Assembly: GCA_038204465.1 (NCBI GenBank)
Contig: JBBRCX010000037.1
Location: 1 to 41,610 of the forward strand
Length of the DNA: 41,610 nt
Direction: 5' to 3'
DNA from: JBBRCX01 sp038204465
Lineage (GTDB): Bacteria; Planctomycetota; Phycisphaerae; Tepidisphaerales; Tepidisphaeraceae
Shown: positions 7,153-15,681 of the stretch, in pieces
Layout: every line of letters begins with the position of its first letter
Numbering within the stretch: the stretch's first letter is position 1
Position numbers and translations under genes: made by a program
The notes under the pieces: model-generated
The model's database searches: none
Told to the model about the DNA's origin: nothing
The model's input: the letters and a program-made list of their open reading frames with translations, nothing else

Positions 7153-8813
7153 ACCTGTCCTTCCTGCGATTTCGAGGCGAGCGGTTTCGAATCCTGGTGC
7201 GTGCGGCGGTGACGCTGGCGGTCGTGGTGTACGGCGTGTACCTGGGTACCCGGTGGATCGTGATGCGGGTGTATGTGCCGCACGACAAGGCGCTGCTGGT
7301 CATCAACAAGTTCGGCGACCCTCTGCCGCCCGACCGGCTCGTCGTGCCGCGCGGCGAAGAGCACTACAAGGGCGTAAGAGAGGAAGTGCTCGGGCCCGGA
7401 CGCTACTTCTTTAACCCGATCTCCTACGACACCGAGCTGGTGGATCTTGTGAAGGTGCCGGCGGGCGAGCCGGAGAACTGGTCCTGGACCCCGGAGGGGA
7501 TGCTCAAGGACAAGAACACGGCGCCGATGGTCGGGTTGGTGGTGGTCAACGAGGGTAAGACGCCGGCCAGCGAGCAAGAGGTGGTTGACATCGGCTACAA
7601 GGGCGTGCAGCGCGAGGTGCTGACGCCGGGCACGTACAAGATCAACCCGAAGAGGGCGAAGGTGGACCTGATGCCGGCGGTGGTGGTCCCCCCCGGGTCG
7701 GTCGGCGTCGTCACTCGCCTGATCGGGGACACACGCGACGTCGACAGCGCCCCCATCGTGGTCGCAATCACGACCGGCCCGACTACCGGGCCCTCCACGA
7801 TCCCGTCGTCGCGGCTTGTGGTCGGCGCGCGGCAGCGCGGCATTCTCAAAGACGTGCTGCAGCCCGGGATCTACTACCTCAACCCGCGACTCGTGAAGGT
7901 GAGCGTGATGCCGGTCGGGTACGACGAGATCACGCTGGAAGCGCCGCGGAACCCGGTCCATTTTCTCAGCTCCGATGGGTATCAGGTCGAAGCGGATGTG
8001 ACGGTGGTTTGGGGGCGCACGCCCGCAGACGTTCCGAGCATCGTGGCGACGATCGGGAACACCGACGACGTGCGCGTGAAGGTGGTCGAGCAGGCGCTTC
8101 GCGCCGCATGCCAGAACGAGGGCGCGAATTACAACGCCCAGGACCTGATCCAGGGCAAGACCCGGACGAGATTTCAGGAGGCGCTGTCGGCGTCGCTGGA
8201 CCAGCAGGTGGCGTCGCGCCACGTGCACGTCCTGCTGGCGCTCATCCGCAACATTCAGATCAGGGACGGCAGCGGCGCCGACCAGTCCGAGGGGCTGCTG
8301 GCTACGATCCAGCGCGCGAACATCGAGATCGAGCGCGAGCTGACCAACAAGCAAAAGACGCAGACGGCGATGGTAACGGCGAACCACCAGGAGGCGCTCA
8401 AGCTGGTGGACGTGGCGCGCGAGACGGTGGCGTCGGAGACGAACGTGAGGGTGGCCAACATCGCCGCCAACGCGCAGAAGAAGGCCGCGGAGATCGGCGC
8501 GCAACGCGAGGTGGACGTGGCGGGGGTGGAACTGCAGATCGCGCAGCTGGATGCGCAGCGCATCCTGATTCTGGGCAAGGCGGCCGCCGACGTAGATCGG
8601 CTGAAGAACGAGGCCGACGCGAAGGGGGCAAAGATGTTGGTGGATGCGTTCGGCTCCCCGCAGGCATATAACCAGTACATCTTCGCGAAGAACTTCGAGC
8701 CGACGGAACTGCGGATGATCTTCGCCGGGCCGGGGACGTTCTGGACAGATTTGAAGACGTTTCAGGAGATTGGCGCGGGGCAATCGATCCAGAAGGCCCA
8801 GGAGAAGAAGTGA
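7149..8813 (+). CDS. SPFH/band-7 membrane protein with vault-like repeat modules (second of pair)
   Basis: A 554-residue paralogue of the preceding protein, translationally coupled through an ATGA overlap. A membrane helix lies at 15-33. Three clear modules follow, with LGPGRYFFNP (81-90), LTPGTYKINP (158-167) and LQPGIYYLNP (238-246), each leading into a V-x-L-x-x-V strand. An SPFH domain is at about 275-390 and an Ala/Glu/Lys-rich helix at about 395-515, then a short conserved tail (YNQYIFAKNF). The first protein has the same order of parts and a comparable tail (YARYFFYQK). That supports a duplicated pair forming a hetero-oligomer, as HflK and HflC do. Function is not established. Confidence 0.88.
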   Translation: MNLSFLRFRGERFRILVRAAVTLAVVVYGVYLGTRWIVMRVYVPHDKALLVINKFGDPLPPDRLVVPRGEEHYKGVREEVLGPGRYFFNPISYDTELVDLVKVPAGEPENWSWTPEGMLKDKNTAPMVGLVVVNEGKTPASEQEVVDIGYKGVQREVLTPGTYKINPKRAKVDLMPAVVVPPGSVGVVTRLIGDTRDVDSAPIVVAITTGPTTGPSTIPSSRLVVGARQRGILKDVLQPGIYYLNPRLVKVSVMPVGYDEITLEAPRNPVHFLSSDGYQVEADVTVVWGRTPADVPSIVATIGNTDDVRVKVVEQALRAACQNEGANYNAQDLIQGKTRTRFQEALSASLDQQVASRHVHVLLALIRNIQIRDGSGADQSEGLLATIQRANIEIERELTNKQKTQTAMVTANHQEALKLVDVARETVASETNVRVANIAANAQKKAAEIGAQREVDVAGVELQIAQLDAQRILILGKAAADVDRLKNEADAKGAKMLVDAFGSPQAYNQYIFAKNFEPTELRMIFAGPGTFWTDLKTFQEIGAGQSIQKAQEKK

Positions 8814-8972
8814 CCGAGTCGAGAGATTCGGCAGATCATGTTATCCACCGCGTTGTGCACCGAGGAAAGTCAGGCTTCTGGTTTTAATCAGCTTTGCTCA
8901 TCATCTTCATCTGTGCGTATCCCATTTCTCCCACGTAGGGCTCGGCTCTGCGTGGTGAAGAGATGATTCCAC

Positions 8973-8981
8973 TGATATAAC
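8973..8981 (+). promoter_or_regulatory. Extended -10 promoter of trpS (leaderless)
   Basis: TGATATAAC is an extended -10 element (TGn plus TATAAC) ending 7 bases before the trpS ATG at 8989. The expected transcription start therefore falls on or next to the start codon. No Shine-Dalgarno sequence is present in this gap. Confidence 0.55.
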
Positions 8982-8988
8982 CCCCGCG

Positions 8989-10080
8989 ATGAGTTCGAGC
9001 GTGAAGCCGCGAATCCTGACCGGAGATACTCCCACGGGGAGGCTGCATCTCGGCCATTACGTGGGGAGCGTGGAGAACCGTCTTGCGCTGCAGGACGAGT
9101 ATGACTGCTACTTCATCATCGCCAACACGCACGCCTTCACGACCCGCGCCGACCGCCCGGCCGAGATCCGGCAGAGCGTGATCGACATTGCGACTGACTA
9201 CCTGGCGGCGGGAATCGATCCGAACAAGAGCACCATGTTCATCCAGAGCGAGGTGCCCGCGATTGACGAGCTGACGTTTTTCTTCGCGATGCTGGTGCCG
9301 TACCCGCGCCTGATGCGCAATCCAACCCTGAAAGACGAGATCCGCGACAAGAACCTGGGGGAGAATTACCCGTTCGGGTTTCTGCTGTACGCGATCGGGC
9401 AGATCGCTGACATCCTCGCGTTTCGGCCGGCCCTGGTTCCGGTGGGCGAAGACCAGCTGGCGCACCTGGAGCTCACGCGGGAAGTTGCCCGGCGCTTCAA
9501 CCAGATGTATTGCGGCGTCGATCCTCACACGCAGGACAAGGACTATGTGAAAGCGGGCGGGCTGTTCCCGATTATCGAACCGAAGCTGGGGCGCGTGAAA
9601 CGCCTGGTTGGAATCGGCGGGCCGGGCCCGGGCGGCGAACTGCTCAAGATGAGCAAGTCATTGGAGAACGCGATCTTTCTTTCCGATGACGCCGACACGG
9701 TGCAGAAGAAGGTGATGTCGATGTACACCGATCCCAGGCGCCTGCGCGCCACGGACCCCGGTACGGTTGAGAACAACCCGCTGTGGATTTTCCACGAGGC
9801 GTTCAACCCCGATGCCGCGTGGGTCGCGGAGCAGCAAGAGGCTTACCGGCAGGGGAAGGTGGGGGACGTGACGATCAAGCGCAAACTGATCGAAGTGCTG
9901 AACACGATCATCGAACCCATCCGCGCCCGGCGGAAACAATTCGAGGACACGCCTGAAGATGTGCTGGAGGTCCTTCGCGAGGGGACCGGGCGCGCCAACG
10001 AAGTCGCGGAAGAAACGCTGGGGCTCGCCAAGGCGGCGATGAAGCAGGACTACTTTGGACGAAAGCTCTCGCTGCTGTGA
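8989..10080 (+). CDS. trpS: Tryptophan--tRNA ligase
   Basis: A class I aminoacyl-tRNA synthetase that charges tRNA-Trp with tryptophan using ATP. The 363-residue length is slightly above the usual 330-350. The first ATP-binding signature is PTGRLHLGHYVG (HLGH at 20-23) and the second is KMSKS at 220-224. The motif GEDQLAHLELTRE for substrate and dimer contacts lies between them. ATG 8989 directly follows an extended -10 promoter and has no ribosome binding site, so the mRNA is probably leaderless. It follows the SPFH pair on the same strand after a 175-base gap that holds its promoter. Confidence 0.97.
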   Translation: MSSSVKPRILTGDTPTGRLHLGHYVGSVENRLALQDEYDCYFIIANTHAFTTRADRPAEIRQSVIDIATDYLAAGIDPNKSTMFIQSEVPAIDELTFFFAMLVPYPRLMRNPTLKDEIRDKNLGENYPFGFLLYAIGQIADILAFRPALVPVGEDQLAHLELTREVARRFNQMYCGVDPHTQDKDYVKAGGLFPIIEPKLGRVKRLVGIGGPGPGGELLKMSKSLENAIFLSDDADTVQKKVMSMYTDPRRLRATDPGTVENNPLWIFHEAFNPDAAWVAEQQEAYRQGKVGDVTIKRKLIEVLNTIIEPIRARRKQFEDTPEDVLEVLREGTGRANEVAEETLGLAKAAMKQDYFGRKLSLL

Positions 10081-10092
10081 AAAACCGTCGAC

Positions 10093-10803
10093 TCACATCT
10101 GCTTAGGAGGCGGCACTACGGGCGGCTGCCCCGGCGGGGGCGGACTCACCGGCGGCCGCGTGGGGTAGCCGTACGCCTGCGGCGACGGCGCAACTTGCTG
10201 AAATCCGCCGTACGGATACTGAACCTGCGTATATTGCGCCTGGTACTGGCGCTGCCAGGCCCGAAGACGCGAGACGCCTGAAGCGCCCTGGATGAGCCAG
10301 ACGAGTTGCAGTCCCAGCAACAGCAATGGGACGGCCAGGATGAGGAGAGTGATCCCGGCCTGGAACGGAAGCCGGGTGAACATCGGGATCGTTCCAACAG
10401 CCGGGCACAAGAAACACAGCAGCCCGAGGATGGTCAGCACAAGCGCCGTAACGATGCCCGCAAACGATCCGCGACGAACGAGCAGGCCCAGCCCCACCAT
10501 CAGGATCGCGCCGATGATCGCGGCGATGCAGATTCCGACGAAATAGGCGCGCAAGATTTCAGGGGTGAACATTCCCTGCGCTTCGGGAGGAAGCGATGGC
10601 CGCTGCTGCTCAAGGATTTGATTCATGTTCAGGACGCTGGAGGCGATGCCGATGTACCCGCCGCACACCAGGAACAACACGCCAACGACGAACATCACGA
10701 TGCTTGCCCGGCGTGCCGGCGCCAAGAGGTCAGGCGTGCCTGGCTGCGCCGGCTGGTAGTAATCGAAAGAAGGCGGCGAGTAGGGTGGCGGGTACTGGCT
10801 CAC
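10093..10803 (-). CDS. Four-helix membrane protein with Pro/Tyr/Gln-rich ends
   Basis: A 236-residue protein starting with GTG behind GGAG. A proline- and tyrosine-rich N-terminus is followed by four membrane helices (about residues 32-57, 90-115, 116-140 and 148-170). The cytoplasmic tail is rich in Q, Y, P and G and ends in a polyproline segment. I do not recognise a family beyond the general type of small planctomycete membrane proteins with low-complexity tails. It lies 84 bases downstream of rsmE on the same strand and is probably in its operon. Confidence 0.72.
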   Translation of the reverse strand: MSQYPPPYSPPSFDYYQPAQPGTPDLLAPARRASIVMFVVGVLFLVCGGYIGIASSVLNMNQILEQQRPSLPPEAQGMFTPEILRAYFVGICIAAIIGAILMVGLGLLVRRGSFAGIVTALVLTILGLLCFLCPAVGTIPMFTRLPFQAGITLLILAVPLLLLGLQLVWLIQGASGVSRLRAWQRQYQAQYTQVQYPYGGFQQVAPSPQAYGYPTRPPVSPPPPGQPPVVPPPKQM

Positions 10804-10887
10804 AATTCTCCGATGCAGGCGGCCGGTAACGGCGGCTTTCGTGCGGCGCGTGGTGCGAGGGGATGGTCCTCGTGGGGCGCCGGAACG

Positions 10888-11643
10888 TCAAGAGCTTCCG
10901 CGGCTTCCCCGGTTGCTGTCGGCGGCACAGCAGGAGGCGATCACCGCCGCGGCGACGGCAGCGGTCTCGACCCGCAGGATCGTGTCTCCGAGCGCCACCG
11001 CCAGCATGCCGGCACTGACGAATTGAGCGGTCTCGTCATCCGTCCATCCGCCTTCGGGGCCGATGAACAGGGTCAGGCGGGTGGCCGACGCGGATTCGGT
11101 GAGCGCCCGGAGCAGCGTTCTTGTAGTGCCGGCCGTGGTAAGAAAAAGAGCGAGACGTCCGGAAGAATCCGTTTCGCGCGTTTGTTGGACCGCGCGAGCG
11201 AGGGGCGTTAATTCGTCGATCTTCATCACCCCGCTGCGGCGCGATTGTTTCGCGGACTCGGTGGCCAGCCGGACCCAGCGCTCACGCTTATTCTTTCCCT
11301 GAGGGAGCACGACGCTGCGCGCCGTGGCGATCGGGATGAACCTGTCGGTGCCCAACTCGCTGAGTTTCTCGACCATCCAGTCCGCGCGCTCTCCCTTGGG
11401 GACGGCGGCGGCGATATCCCACCTCATTCGCGCAGTAGGCGGCTCGGCAACGGATTCCACCTGAACGCTTGGCGTGTTCATCCCATCCAGGAGCAACAGG
11501 GCGCTGCCGGTGCGTCCCGCGTCGTCGAAGACTTCAACGGCCGTGCCGGATTGCAGGCGCAGCACATCGCGGGCGTGGCGGGCTTCTTTGGGAAGCAGCG
11601 CTACAACGCCGGTGTGCAGTTTTGGGACGTGGATCCGGCGCAT
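10888..11643 (-). CDS. rsmE: 16S rRNA (uracil(1498)-N3)-methyltransferase
   Basis: A SPOUT-fold methyltransferase that methylates U1498 of 16S rRNA in the decoding region, using S-adenosylmethionine. It has 251 residues, the normal length. An N-terminal PUA-like part (HARDVLRLQSG near 23-33) is followed by the knotted SAM-binding part with IGPEGG (194-199) and the terminal ILRVETA motif (222-228). Both are diagnostic. The promoter sits so close to the ATG that the leader would be about 3 bases. The membrane-protein gene at 10093 probably follows in the same transcript. Confidence 0.95.
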   Translation of the reverse strand: MRRIHVPKLHTGVVALLPKEARHARDVLRLQSGTAVEVFDDAGRTGSALLLLDGMNTPSVQVESVAEPPTARMRWDIAAAVPKGERADWMVEKLSELGTDRFIPIATARSVVLPQGKNKRERWVRLATESAKQSRRSGVMKIDELTPLARAVQQTRETDSSGRLALFLTTAGTTRTLLRALTESASATRLTLFIGPEGGWTDDETAQFVSAGMLAVALGDTILRVETAAVAAAVIASCCAADSNRGSRGSS

Positions 11644-11652
11644 GTGCCGGGG

Positions 11653-11681
11653 ATTATGAGGCCCGCCTCGGGGGGCGGCAA
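11653..11681 (-). promoter_or_regulatory. rsmE promoter with near-zero leader
   Basis: On the minus strand: TTGCCG (11676-11681), 17-base spacer, CATAAT (11653-11658). The -10 box ends 9 bases before the rsmE ATG, so the mRNA would start only a few bases ahead of it. The spacer holds a GC-rich hairpin. Confidence 0.55.
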
Positions 11682-11688
11682 CAATTCG

Positions 11689-11717
11689 TTGCGGGCCGTT
11701 CGGCGCAAAGTTATCAT
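11689..11717 (+). promoter_or_regulatory. Promoter of the tail-anchored acidic protein gene
   Basis: On the plus strand: TTGCGG (11689-11694), 17-base spacer, TATCAT (11712-11717). It points away from the rsmE promoter and would give a leader of about 87 bases. Confidence 0.4.
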
Positions 11718-11810
11718 GGGCTTCAAGTCGTTCCGATTAGGGCAATGGAGTCGCCGTCGCAGCGTTGCGTGCGTTCGCCAGCGCCGCTGCTGAGGAAGAA
11801 GGGAGTCGCG

Positions 11811-12653
11811 ATGGGTCAGGCCGCTGTGGACCTGCCCGATCCACTGGACACGCCACCGCCCGCGAGTGCTTCGAGCACCGATGATCTGCTGGCGCAACTG
11901 GCCGGCGAAGAGATCGATCGGCTGCTCGCGGACGCGGAGGGGCGCAGCGCGCGTGAGGATACCGCGGCGCCGACAGTTCCCGATCCTTTTGGGGCTGAGT
12001 TTGCCGACGGATTTTCTCCCGCCCCCGCGCCGCCAAGCCATTATCTTCAAGACGTCACCGACCCAGCGGAGCGCGAGGCCTTGCTGGCCCGCTCCGAAGC
12101 AACCGATGTCGAGGCTGAATTGGCCGAGGTTGCACCAGCCGATCGAATCGAGGCCGACCTTTCCAGGCAGCTTGGCGCGGTTTTGGACGAGATCGAGGCG
12201 GGGGACGGCGCGCAGAAAGTGAAAGCTGCGCCTGAAGCAAGCCCGTTCTCGACCGCGCTGTCCGCCTCGGAGGCGCCCGCGGACGCTGCGATGCCGGATG
12301 CGCTGCTGCAGGTTTCCGAGGCCGCCCCCATTATCGTTGCAGCGTCGGCGCTAGCGCCGCCGGCCGATGCCGAAGAAATGCCAGCAGAGGAACTGTCTGT
12401 CGACCGCGAGACCTCGACGGAAGAGCGCGAAGGTCTGAGCGCCGCCGCGCTGCAGGGTGAAGCACTCGTCGAATCGCGGCTTGCAGAGGAGGCTGAGCAG
12501 CTCCCGATTTACCTGCGTCCGCTCGAGTGGCTCAATGCCCCGCTGGAGGCCTGCCCGGAAGGCGTGCGCGAAGCGATTGGAAAAATCGCGGTCGTCACTC
12601 TCTTCAACGCGGTGGCCGTTCTTCTCTACGTCGTGATCTTCCGACGGCATTAG
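11811..12653 (+). CDS. Acidic protein with C-terminal membrane anchor
   Basis: A 280-residue protein. About 225 residues are acidic, alanine-rich and probably disordered (motif DDLLAQLAGEEIDRLLADAEG near 22-42). The C-terminal part is well ordered: LPIYLRPLEWLNAPLEACPE, then one membrane helix and a basic end (FRRH). This is a tail-anchored layout. I do not recognise a named family. ATG 11811 was chosen over upstream in-frame starts because GGAAGAAGGGAG precedes it and the upstream codons overlap the rsmE promoter. It converges with the dioxygenase gene. Confidence 0.75.
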   Translation: MGQAAVDLPDPLDTPPPASASSTDDLLAQLAGEEIDRLLADAEGRSAREDTAAPTVPDPFGAEFADGFSPAPAPPSHYLQDVTDPAEREALLARSEATDVEAELAEVAPADRIEADLSRQLGAVLDEIEAGDGAQKVKAAPEASPFSTALSASEAPADAAMPDALLQVSEAAPIIVAASALAPPADAEEMPAEELSVDRETSTEEREGLSAAALQGEALVESRLAEEAEQLPIYLRPLEWLNAPLEACPEGVREAIGKIAVVTLFNAVAVLLYVVIFRRH

Positions 12654-12670
12654 GCCGCGTCAGTCAGGCC

Positions 12671-13435
12671 TTATCTTCCACGTCCCAGGCGCAGCATCAT
12701 TTCCCATGGCTTGACGCAGCTTGTCGCGATGCGATTGGCGTAGTGCAGCGCCCATGCCCGGCGGGAGTGCGCGCTGGTGTTGGCTTTGGAACTGTGCATC
12801 GCCAGCAGATGATGGAAGATGCAGGCGCCGGCCGGGATCGGGACGGGGAGCTCGGGCTTCAGGGCGAAGTTCACGTCCGGGACCAGGTGCGGCGTGTCCC
12901 TGATCGCGCGGTGGTTGACCAGTCCGAGCTTGTGCGAACCCGGGATGTAGTGCATGCAGCCATTCTCGATCGTGGCGTCGTCGAGCGCCATCCAGCAGGT
13001 GATGCCGGCGGTATTGGGGGTGACCTTGAAGTACGAGTTGTCCTGGTGCAGAGGTTTTTCGGAGCCTGAGAAAGCGGGCTTGAGGAAGACCTGGTCGCTG
13101 TAGAGGAGGATTTCCCCGCCTCCGCCGGTCAGCGTGGAGACGATGTCGAGGATGTTGGGGCTGGCGGCGATCGAGCGGAAGAACTCATCGCTCGGAGCGA
13201 GGTCGGCGAGCTTGCGGAGAGTCGGCTTTGCGACGACGCCACCGCCTGCTGCGCTCTCGACCACGAAGCTGACCTGCCGTCGGTCTGTCGCGGCACCCTG
13301 CTTTTCCAGGATCGTCTTCTGAATCTCATCCACCTTGCGGCGGAGCGTCACCAGATCGTGCGGGGAGACGAGGTGCTCGACCACCACGAACCCGTTCTCG
13401 GCAAAGAAATCCGTTTGAACTTTCGAAAAACTCAC
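12671..13435 (-). CDS. Phytanoyl-CoA dioxygenase (PhyH) family protein
   Basis: A 254-residue Fe(II)/2-oxoglutarate-dependent oxygenase of the PhyH type, which hydroxylates an organic substrate. The metal-binding triad is visible: H130 and D132 in HQDNSYF, and the distal histidine in LLAMHSS (H214). It is followed by arginines 225-226 that would hold 2-oxoglutarate. The IPGSHKLG segment is also typical. The substrate cannot be told from the sequence. GTG start with AGGAGC upstream. Confidence 0.88.
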   Translation of the reverse strand: MSFSKVQTDFFAENGFVVVEHLVSPHDLVTLRRKVDEIQKTILEKQGAATDRRQVSFVVESAAGGGVVAKPTLRKLADLAPSDEFFRSIAASPNILDIVSTLTGGGGEILLYSDQVFLKPAFSGSEKPLHQDNSYFKVTPNTAGITCWMALDDATIENGCMHYIPGSHKLGLVNHRAIRDTPHLVPDVNFALKPELPVPIPAGACIFHHLLAMHSSKANTSAHSRRAWALHYANRIATSCVKPWEMMLRLGRGR

Positions 13436-13528
13436 CGGCTTGCTCCTGTTGGAGTGGCACAGGCGTCATGCATATCGTACACAAACGCGAGCGCGGCAGT
13501 CTCGCTTCGCTCGAGCTCCACACTTCGA

Positions 13529-13864
13529 TCATGCACTCTTTCGCGGCCGGGGTTGGCGCGCGAGCCAGTGCAGGACGGCCTGGCGGATCAGGCCGGCGCG
13601 GGTGAGGCCATGCTTGCCCGCGGCGGCGTCGGCGGCGGCGAGGAGCTGGGGGGTCATCGTGATCAAGACGCGTGCGGCCCTTTGGTCGGCTGGCTTGGGC
13701 GGACGGCCGCGCTTTTTTGGGTGAGGCTTGGCATTGGCGGTACGCTTGGCGCGCGTGGCGGAGAATTCGGCATCGTACTGATCCGATTCGTAATTGAACT
13801 GCTCGCGCGTCATCCGTCCGTATCGGCCGGGAAGCCATGGGGCCAGGGGCTTGTTCTTTTTCAT
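13529..13864 (-). CDS. BrnA-like ribbon-helix-helix antitoxin
   Basis: A 111-residue basic protein. The C-terminal part (about 65-103: RVLITMTPQLLAAADAAAGKHGLTRAGLIRQAVLHWL) is a ribbon-helix-helix DNA-binding fold. The N-terminal half is polar, with a KKRGRPPKP patch, and probably contacts the partner toxin. The ATG overlaps the stop of the upstream BrnT-like gene (TAATG), the usual coupling of a toxin-antitoxin operon. Such antitoxins normally repress their own promoter, here at 14137-14165. Confidence 0.8.
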   Translation of the reverse strand: MKKNKPLAPWLPGRYGRMTREQFNYESDQYDAEFSATRAKRTANAKPHPKKRGRPPKPADQRAARVLITMTPQLLAAADAAAGKHGLTRAGLIRQAVLHWLARQPRPRKSA

Positions 13865-14049
13865 TATCGTCTCCTGCGCCGGCGGCGCTCTTTGGGCGTG
13901 AGCGGACGGGCGTGGATCACAAAGATCGCGTCGTCCGCGTCCACCAGGTACATCACCTGTATGACTCTCCCGCCCGGCATCGGCCCGGCAACCAGCCATT
14001 TCTCGTTGCCAATCGGCTTCGGATCAGGCCGGCGGGCGTTGTTCACCAC
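13864..14049 (-). CDS. BrnT-like toxin, start apparently frameshifted
   Basis: As called from GTG 14049 this gives 61 residues ending in RVIQVMYLVDADDAIFVIHARPLTPKERR, close to the end of BrnT-type ribonuclease toxins. The same frame stays open for 23 more codons upstream (to 14118) and encodes IAWNISKVESHGLTASDVEYVV. This matches the missing N-terminal part of the family, but has no start codon. The natural ATG (14120-14122), correctly placed after the promoter, is one base out of frame. The gene is therefore either inactivated by a one-base insertion, a sequencing error, or translated from an unusual start. The antitoxin gene follows directly. Confidence 0.65.
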   Translation of the reverse strand: MVNNARRPDPKPIGNEKWLVAGPMPGGRVIQVMYLVDADDAIFVIHARPLTPKERRRRRRR

Positions 14050-14136
14050 GTACTCGACATCGCTGGCCGTCAGTCCATGGCTTTCGACCTTGCTGATGTT
14101 CCATGCGATCCGCGAAAGTCATAGGACATCATTTAC

Positions 14137-14165
14137 AGTATATACGGATAATCGGATCGTTGCAA
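14137..14165 (-). promoter_or_regulatory. Promoter of the BrnT/BrnA-like pair
   Basis: On the minus strand: TTGCAA (14160-14165), 17-base spacer, TATACT (14137-14142). It lies just upstream of the displaced ATG at 14122. The palindrome GTATATAC overlaps the -10 box and may be an operator. Confidence 0.55.
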
Positions 14166-14197
14166 TCGTGGATCCGCGAGCGCAGTGGTGAGCGGTC

Positions 14198-14983
14198 TTA
14201 CCAGGCGCTGTCGTCCGCCTTCTGCAGATAGGTGAAAAAGCACATCTGCTCGATCGCCTCATTCATCCCGCGGAGCGCGAAGAGTTTGAAGAACCAGGCG
14301 CGGTCCTGCTCGGTGGGCTCGGCGGGGGGCGCGGAGGCAGCGCCGACCAACTCTGCCGCGGGGATCCCCATGAGGTAGTCACAGAGGTGGAGGATGTCGA
14401 TCTCGTCGGCGGCCTGGGTGGAGAGGACGAAAAGGCTGTGCTTGCGGATCGCGTCGCGGAGGTACCAGTCGGTCATGGGGACGCGAATGGCGTCGAGGGC
14501 CGTGAGGTATGCGAGAGTTTGGGGGTCCTTCTTCCATTCGTGGGCCTGCCGCTCGTCCTCCCTGCATTGTTCGACAGCTACGTCGAAGTGGGCTTGCATC
14601 CGCTCGTAGAAGGTTTCGACCTGATCGCCGGCGAGCCAGCGGACGATCATCACTTCGTTGGGGCGGCGGTGGATGTGGTAGTCGTTGGCACAGAGGCCGC
14701 GGGAGTCGGCGAGGTTGAGCAGTGCGGCCGCGTCGGCCGTGGATGCCGCGGGCAGGATCGGGCTGTCGGGCGACTTCGATTTCTCCAATCGCCCGATGGT
14801 TTTCTGGATGTCCCGTGCAACCTGAGGGTCGAGGCCTGGAAGCAGCTGCGCGTCGAACTTGCGGTTTCCTTCGAAGACCGCGGCGAGCTGCGCGTGCATG
14901 CAGAACTCGTCGGCTTTCTCCCGCGCCCGCTGGGCCGGATCGAAGGAACGTTCGGTGGGGCTTTCGTTGGGCTCGTCAAACAT
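14198..14983 (-). CDS. Conserved hypothetical protein
   Basis: A 261-residue soluble protein without signal peptide or membrane segment. It is predicted to be mostly helical and is rich in charged residues. Striking segments are NDYHIHRRPNEVMIVRWLAGDQVETFYERMQ in the middle and the aromatic C-terminus AIEQMCFFTYLQKADDSAW. I do not recognise a family or catalytic motif. Good codon use and a clean ATG support a real gene. It stands alone between the toxin-antitoxin pair and the divergent DoxX gene. Confidence 0.7.
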   Translation of the reverse strand: MFDEPNESPTERSFDPAQRAREKADEFCMHAQLAAVFEGNRKFDAQLLPGLDPQVARDIQKTIGRLEKSKSPDSPILPAASTADAAALLNLADSRGLCANDYHIHRRPNEVMIVRWLAGDQVETFYERMQAHFDVAVEQCREDERQAHEWKKDPQTLAYLTALDAIRVPMTDWYLRDAIRKHSLFVLSTQAADEIDILHLCDYLMGIPAAELVGAASAPPAEPTEQDRAWFFKLFALRGMNEAIEQMCFFTYLQKADDSAW

Positions 14984-15171
14984 GGGCGTGATACCCTGAG
15001 CGAATTGTACACAGCGGGCGACGGCTTCGCTGCGAACTGGCGCAGGGCGCTGCCGTGGATTCGCTCGATTCGAGCGGCGTGGTAGAAAGCTATGGAACTG
15101 CGGCGCAAGACTTTCGCCGGATGGGGATGCGAGGCGCGAGCAGCGATCAAACCGATCGAAAGGCCATTAAC

Positions 15172-15642
15172 ATGAAGGACACCATGACGCCGGACACGAT
15201 ACCTGAGTACGAGACACGGGGGCGCAATGCGAGGCCGTTCCCCCGCTATCTTGCGCATGCGGCACGGGTATTGATGGGGCTCGTCTTCTTCGTGTTCGGG
15301 CTCAACGGCTTTTTCAATTTCATTCCGCAGCCCAAGACGCCCATGTCCGAAGGGGCGGTCGCGTTCGCCGGGGCGCTAATGAAGACGGGCTACATGTTTC
15401 CGCTGATCGCGGGGACGCAGGTGATCGTCGGGGCGCTGCTGCTATTGAACCGCTTCGTGCCGCTGGCGCTGGTGCTGATCGCGCCGATCGTCGTGAACAT
15501 CGTCGCGTTCCACGTCTTCCTCGAACATTCGGGACTGGTTATCGCGATTGTCGTTCTATTGCTGGAGGTCTACCTGGTCTGGGCGTATCGGAAGGCCTAT
15601 CGCCCGATGCTCACGATGCGGGCAACGCCGGGGGAGAGGTGA
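15172..15642 (+). CDS. DoxX family membrane protein
   Basis: A 156-residue protein with four membrane helices: near residues 27-47 (VLMGLVFFVFGLNGFFNF), 63-83, 90-112 and 115-137. The arrangement and the GLNGFFNFIP turn after helix 1 are typical of DoxX/DoxD-like proteins. These are linked to quinone or thiol redox functions in some bacteria, but mostly have no assigned role. ATG 15172 was chosen because GAAAGG precedes it and the earlier in-frame codons look non-coding. Confidence 0.82.
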   Translation: MKDTMTPDTIPEYETRGRNARPFPRYLAHAARVLMGLVFFVFGLNGFFNFIPQPKTPMSEGAVAFAGALMKTGYMFPLIAGTQVIVGALLLLNRFVPLALVLIAPIVVNIVAFHVFLEHSGLVIAIVVLLLEVYLVWAYRKAYRPMLTMRATPGER

Positions 15643-15681
15643 ACCGAGCGCTGGGATGGCGCCGATCGTTTCTGGAGGGCG

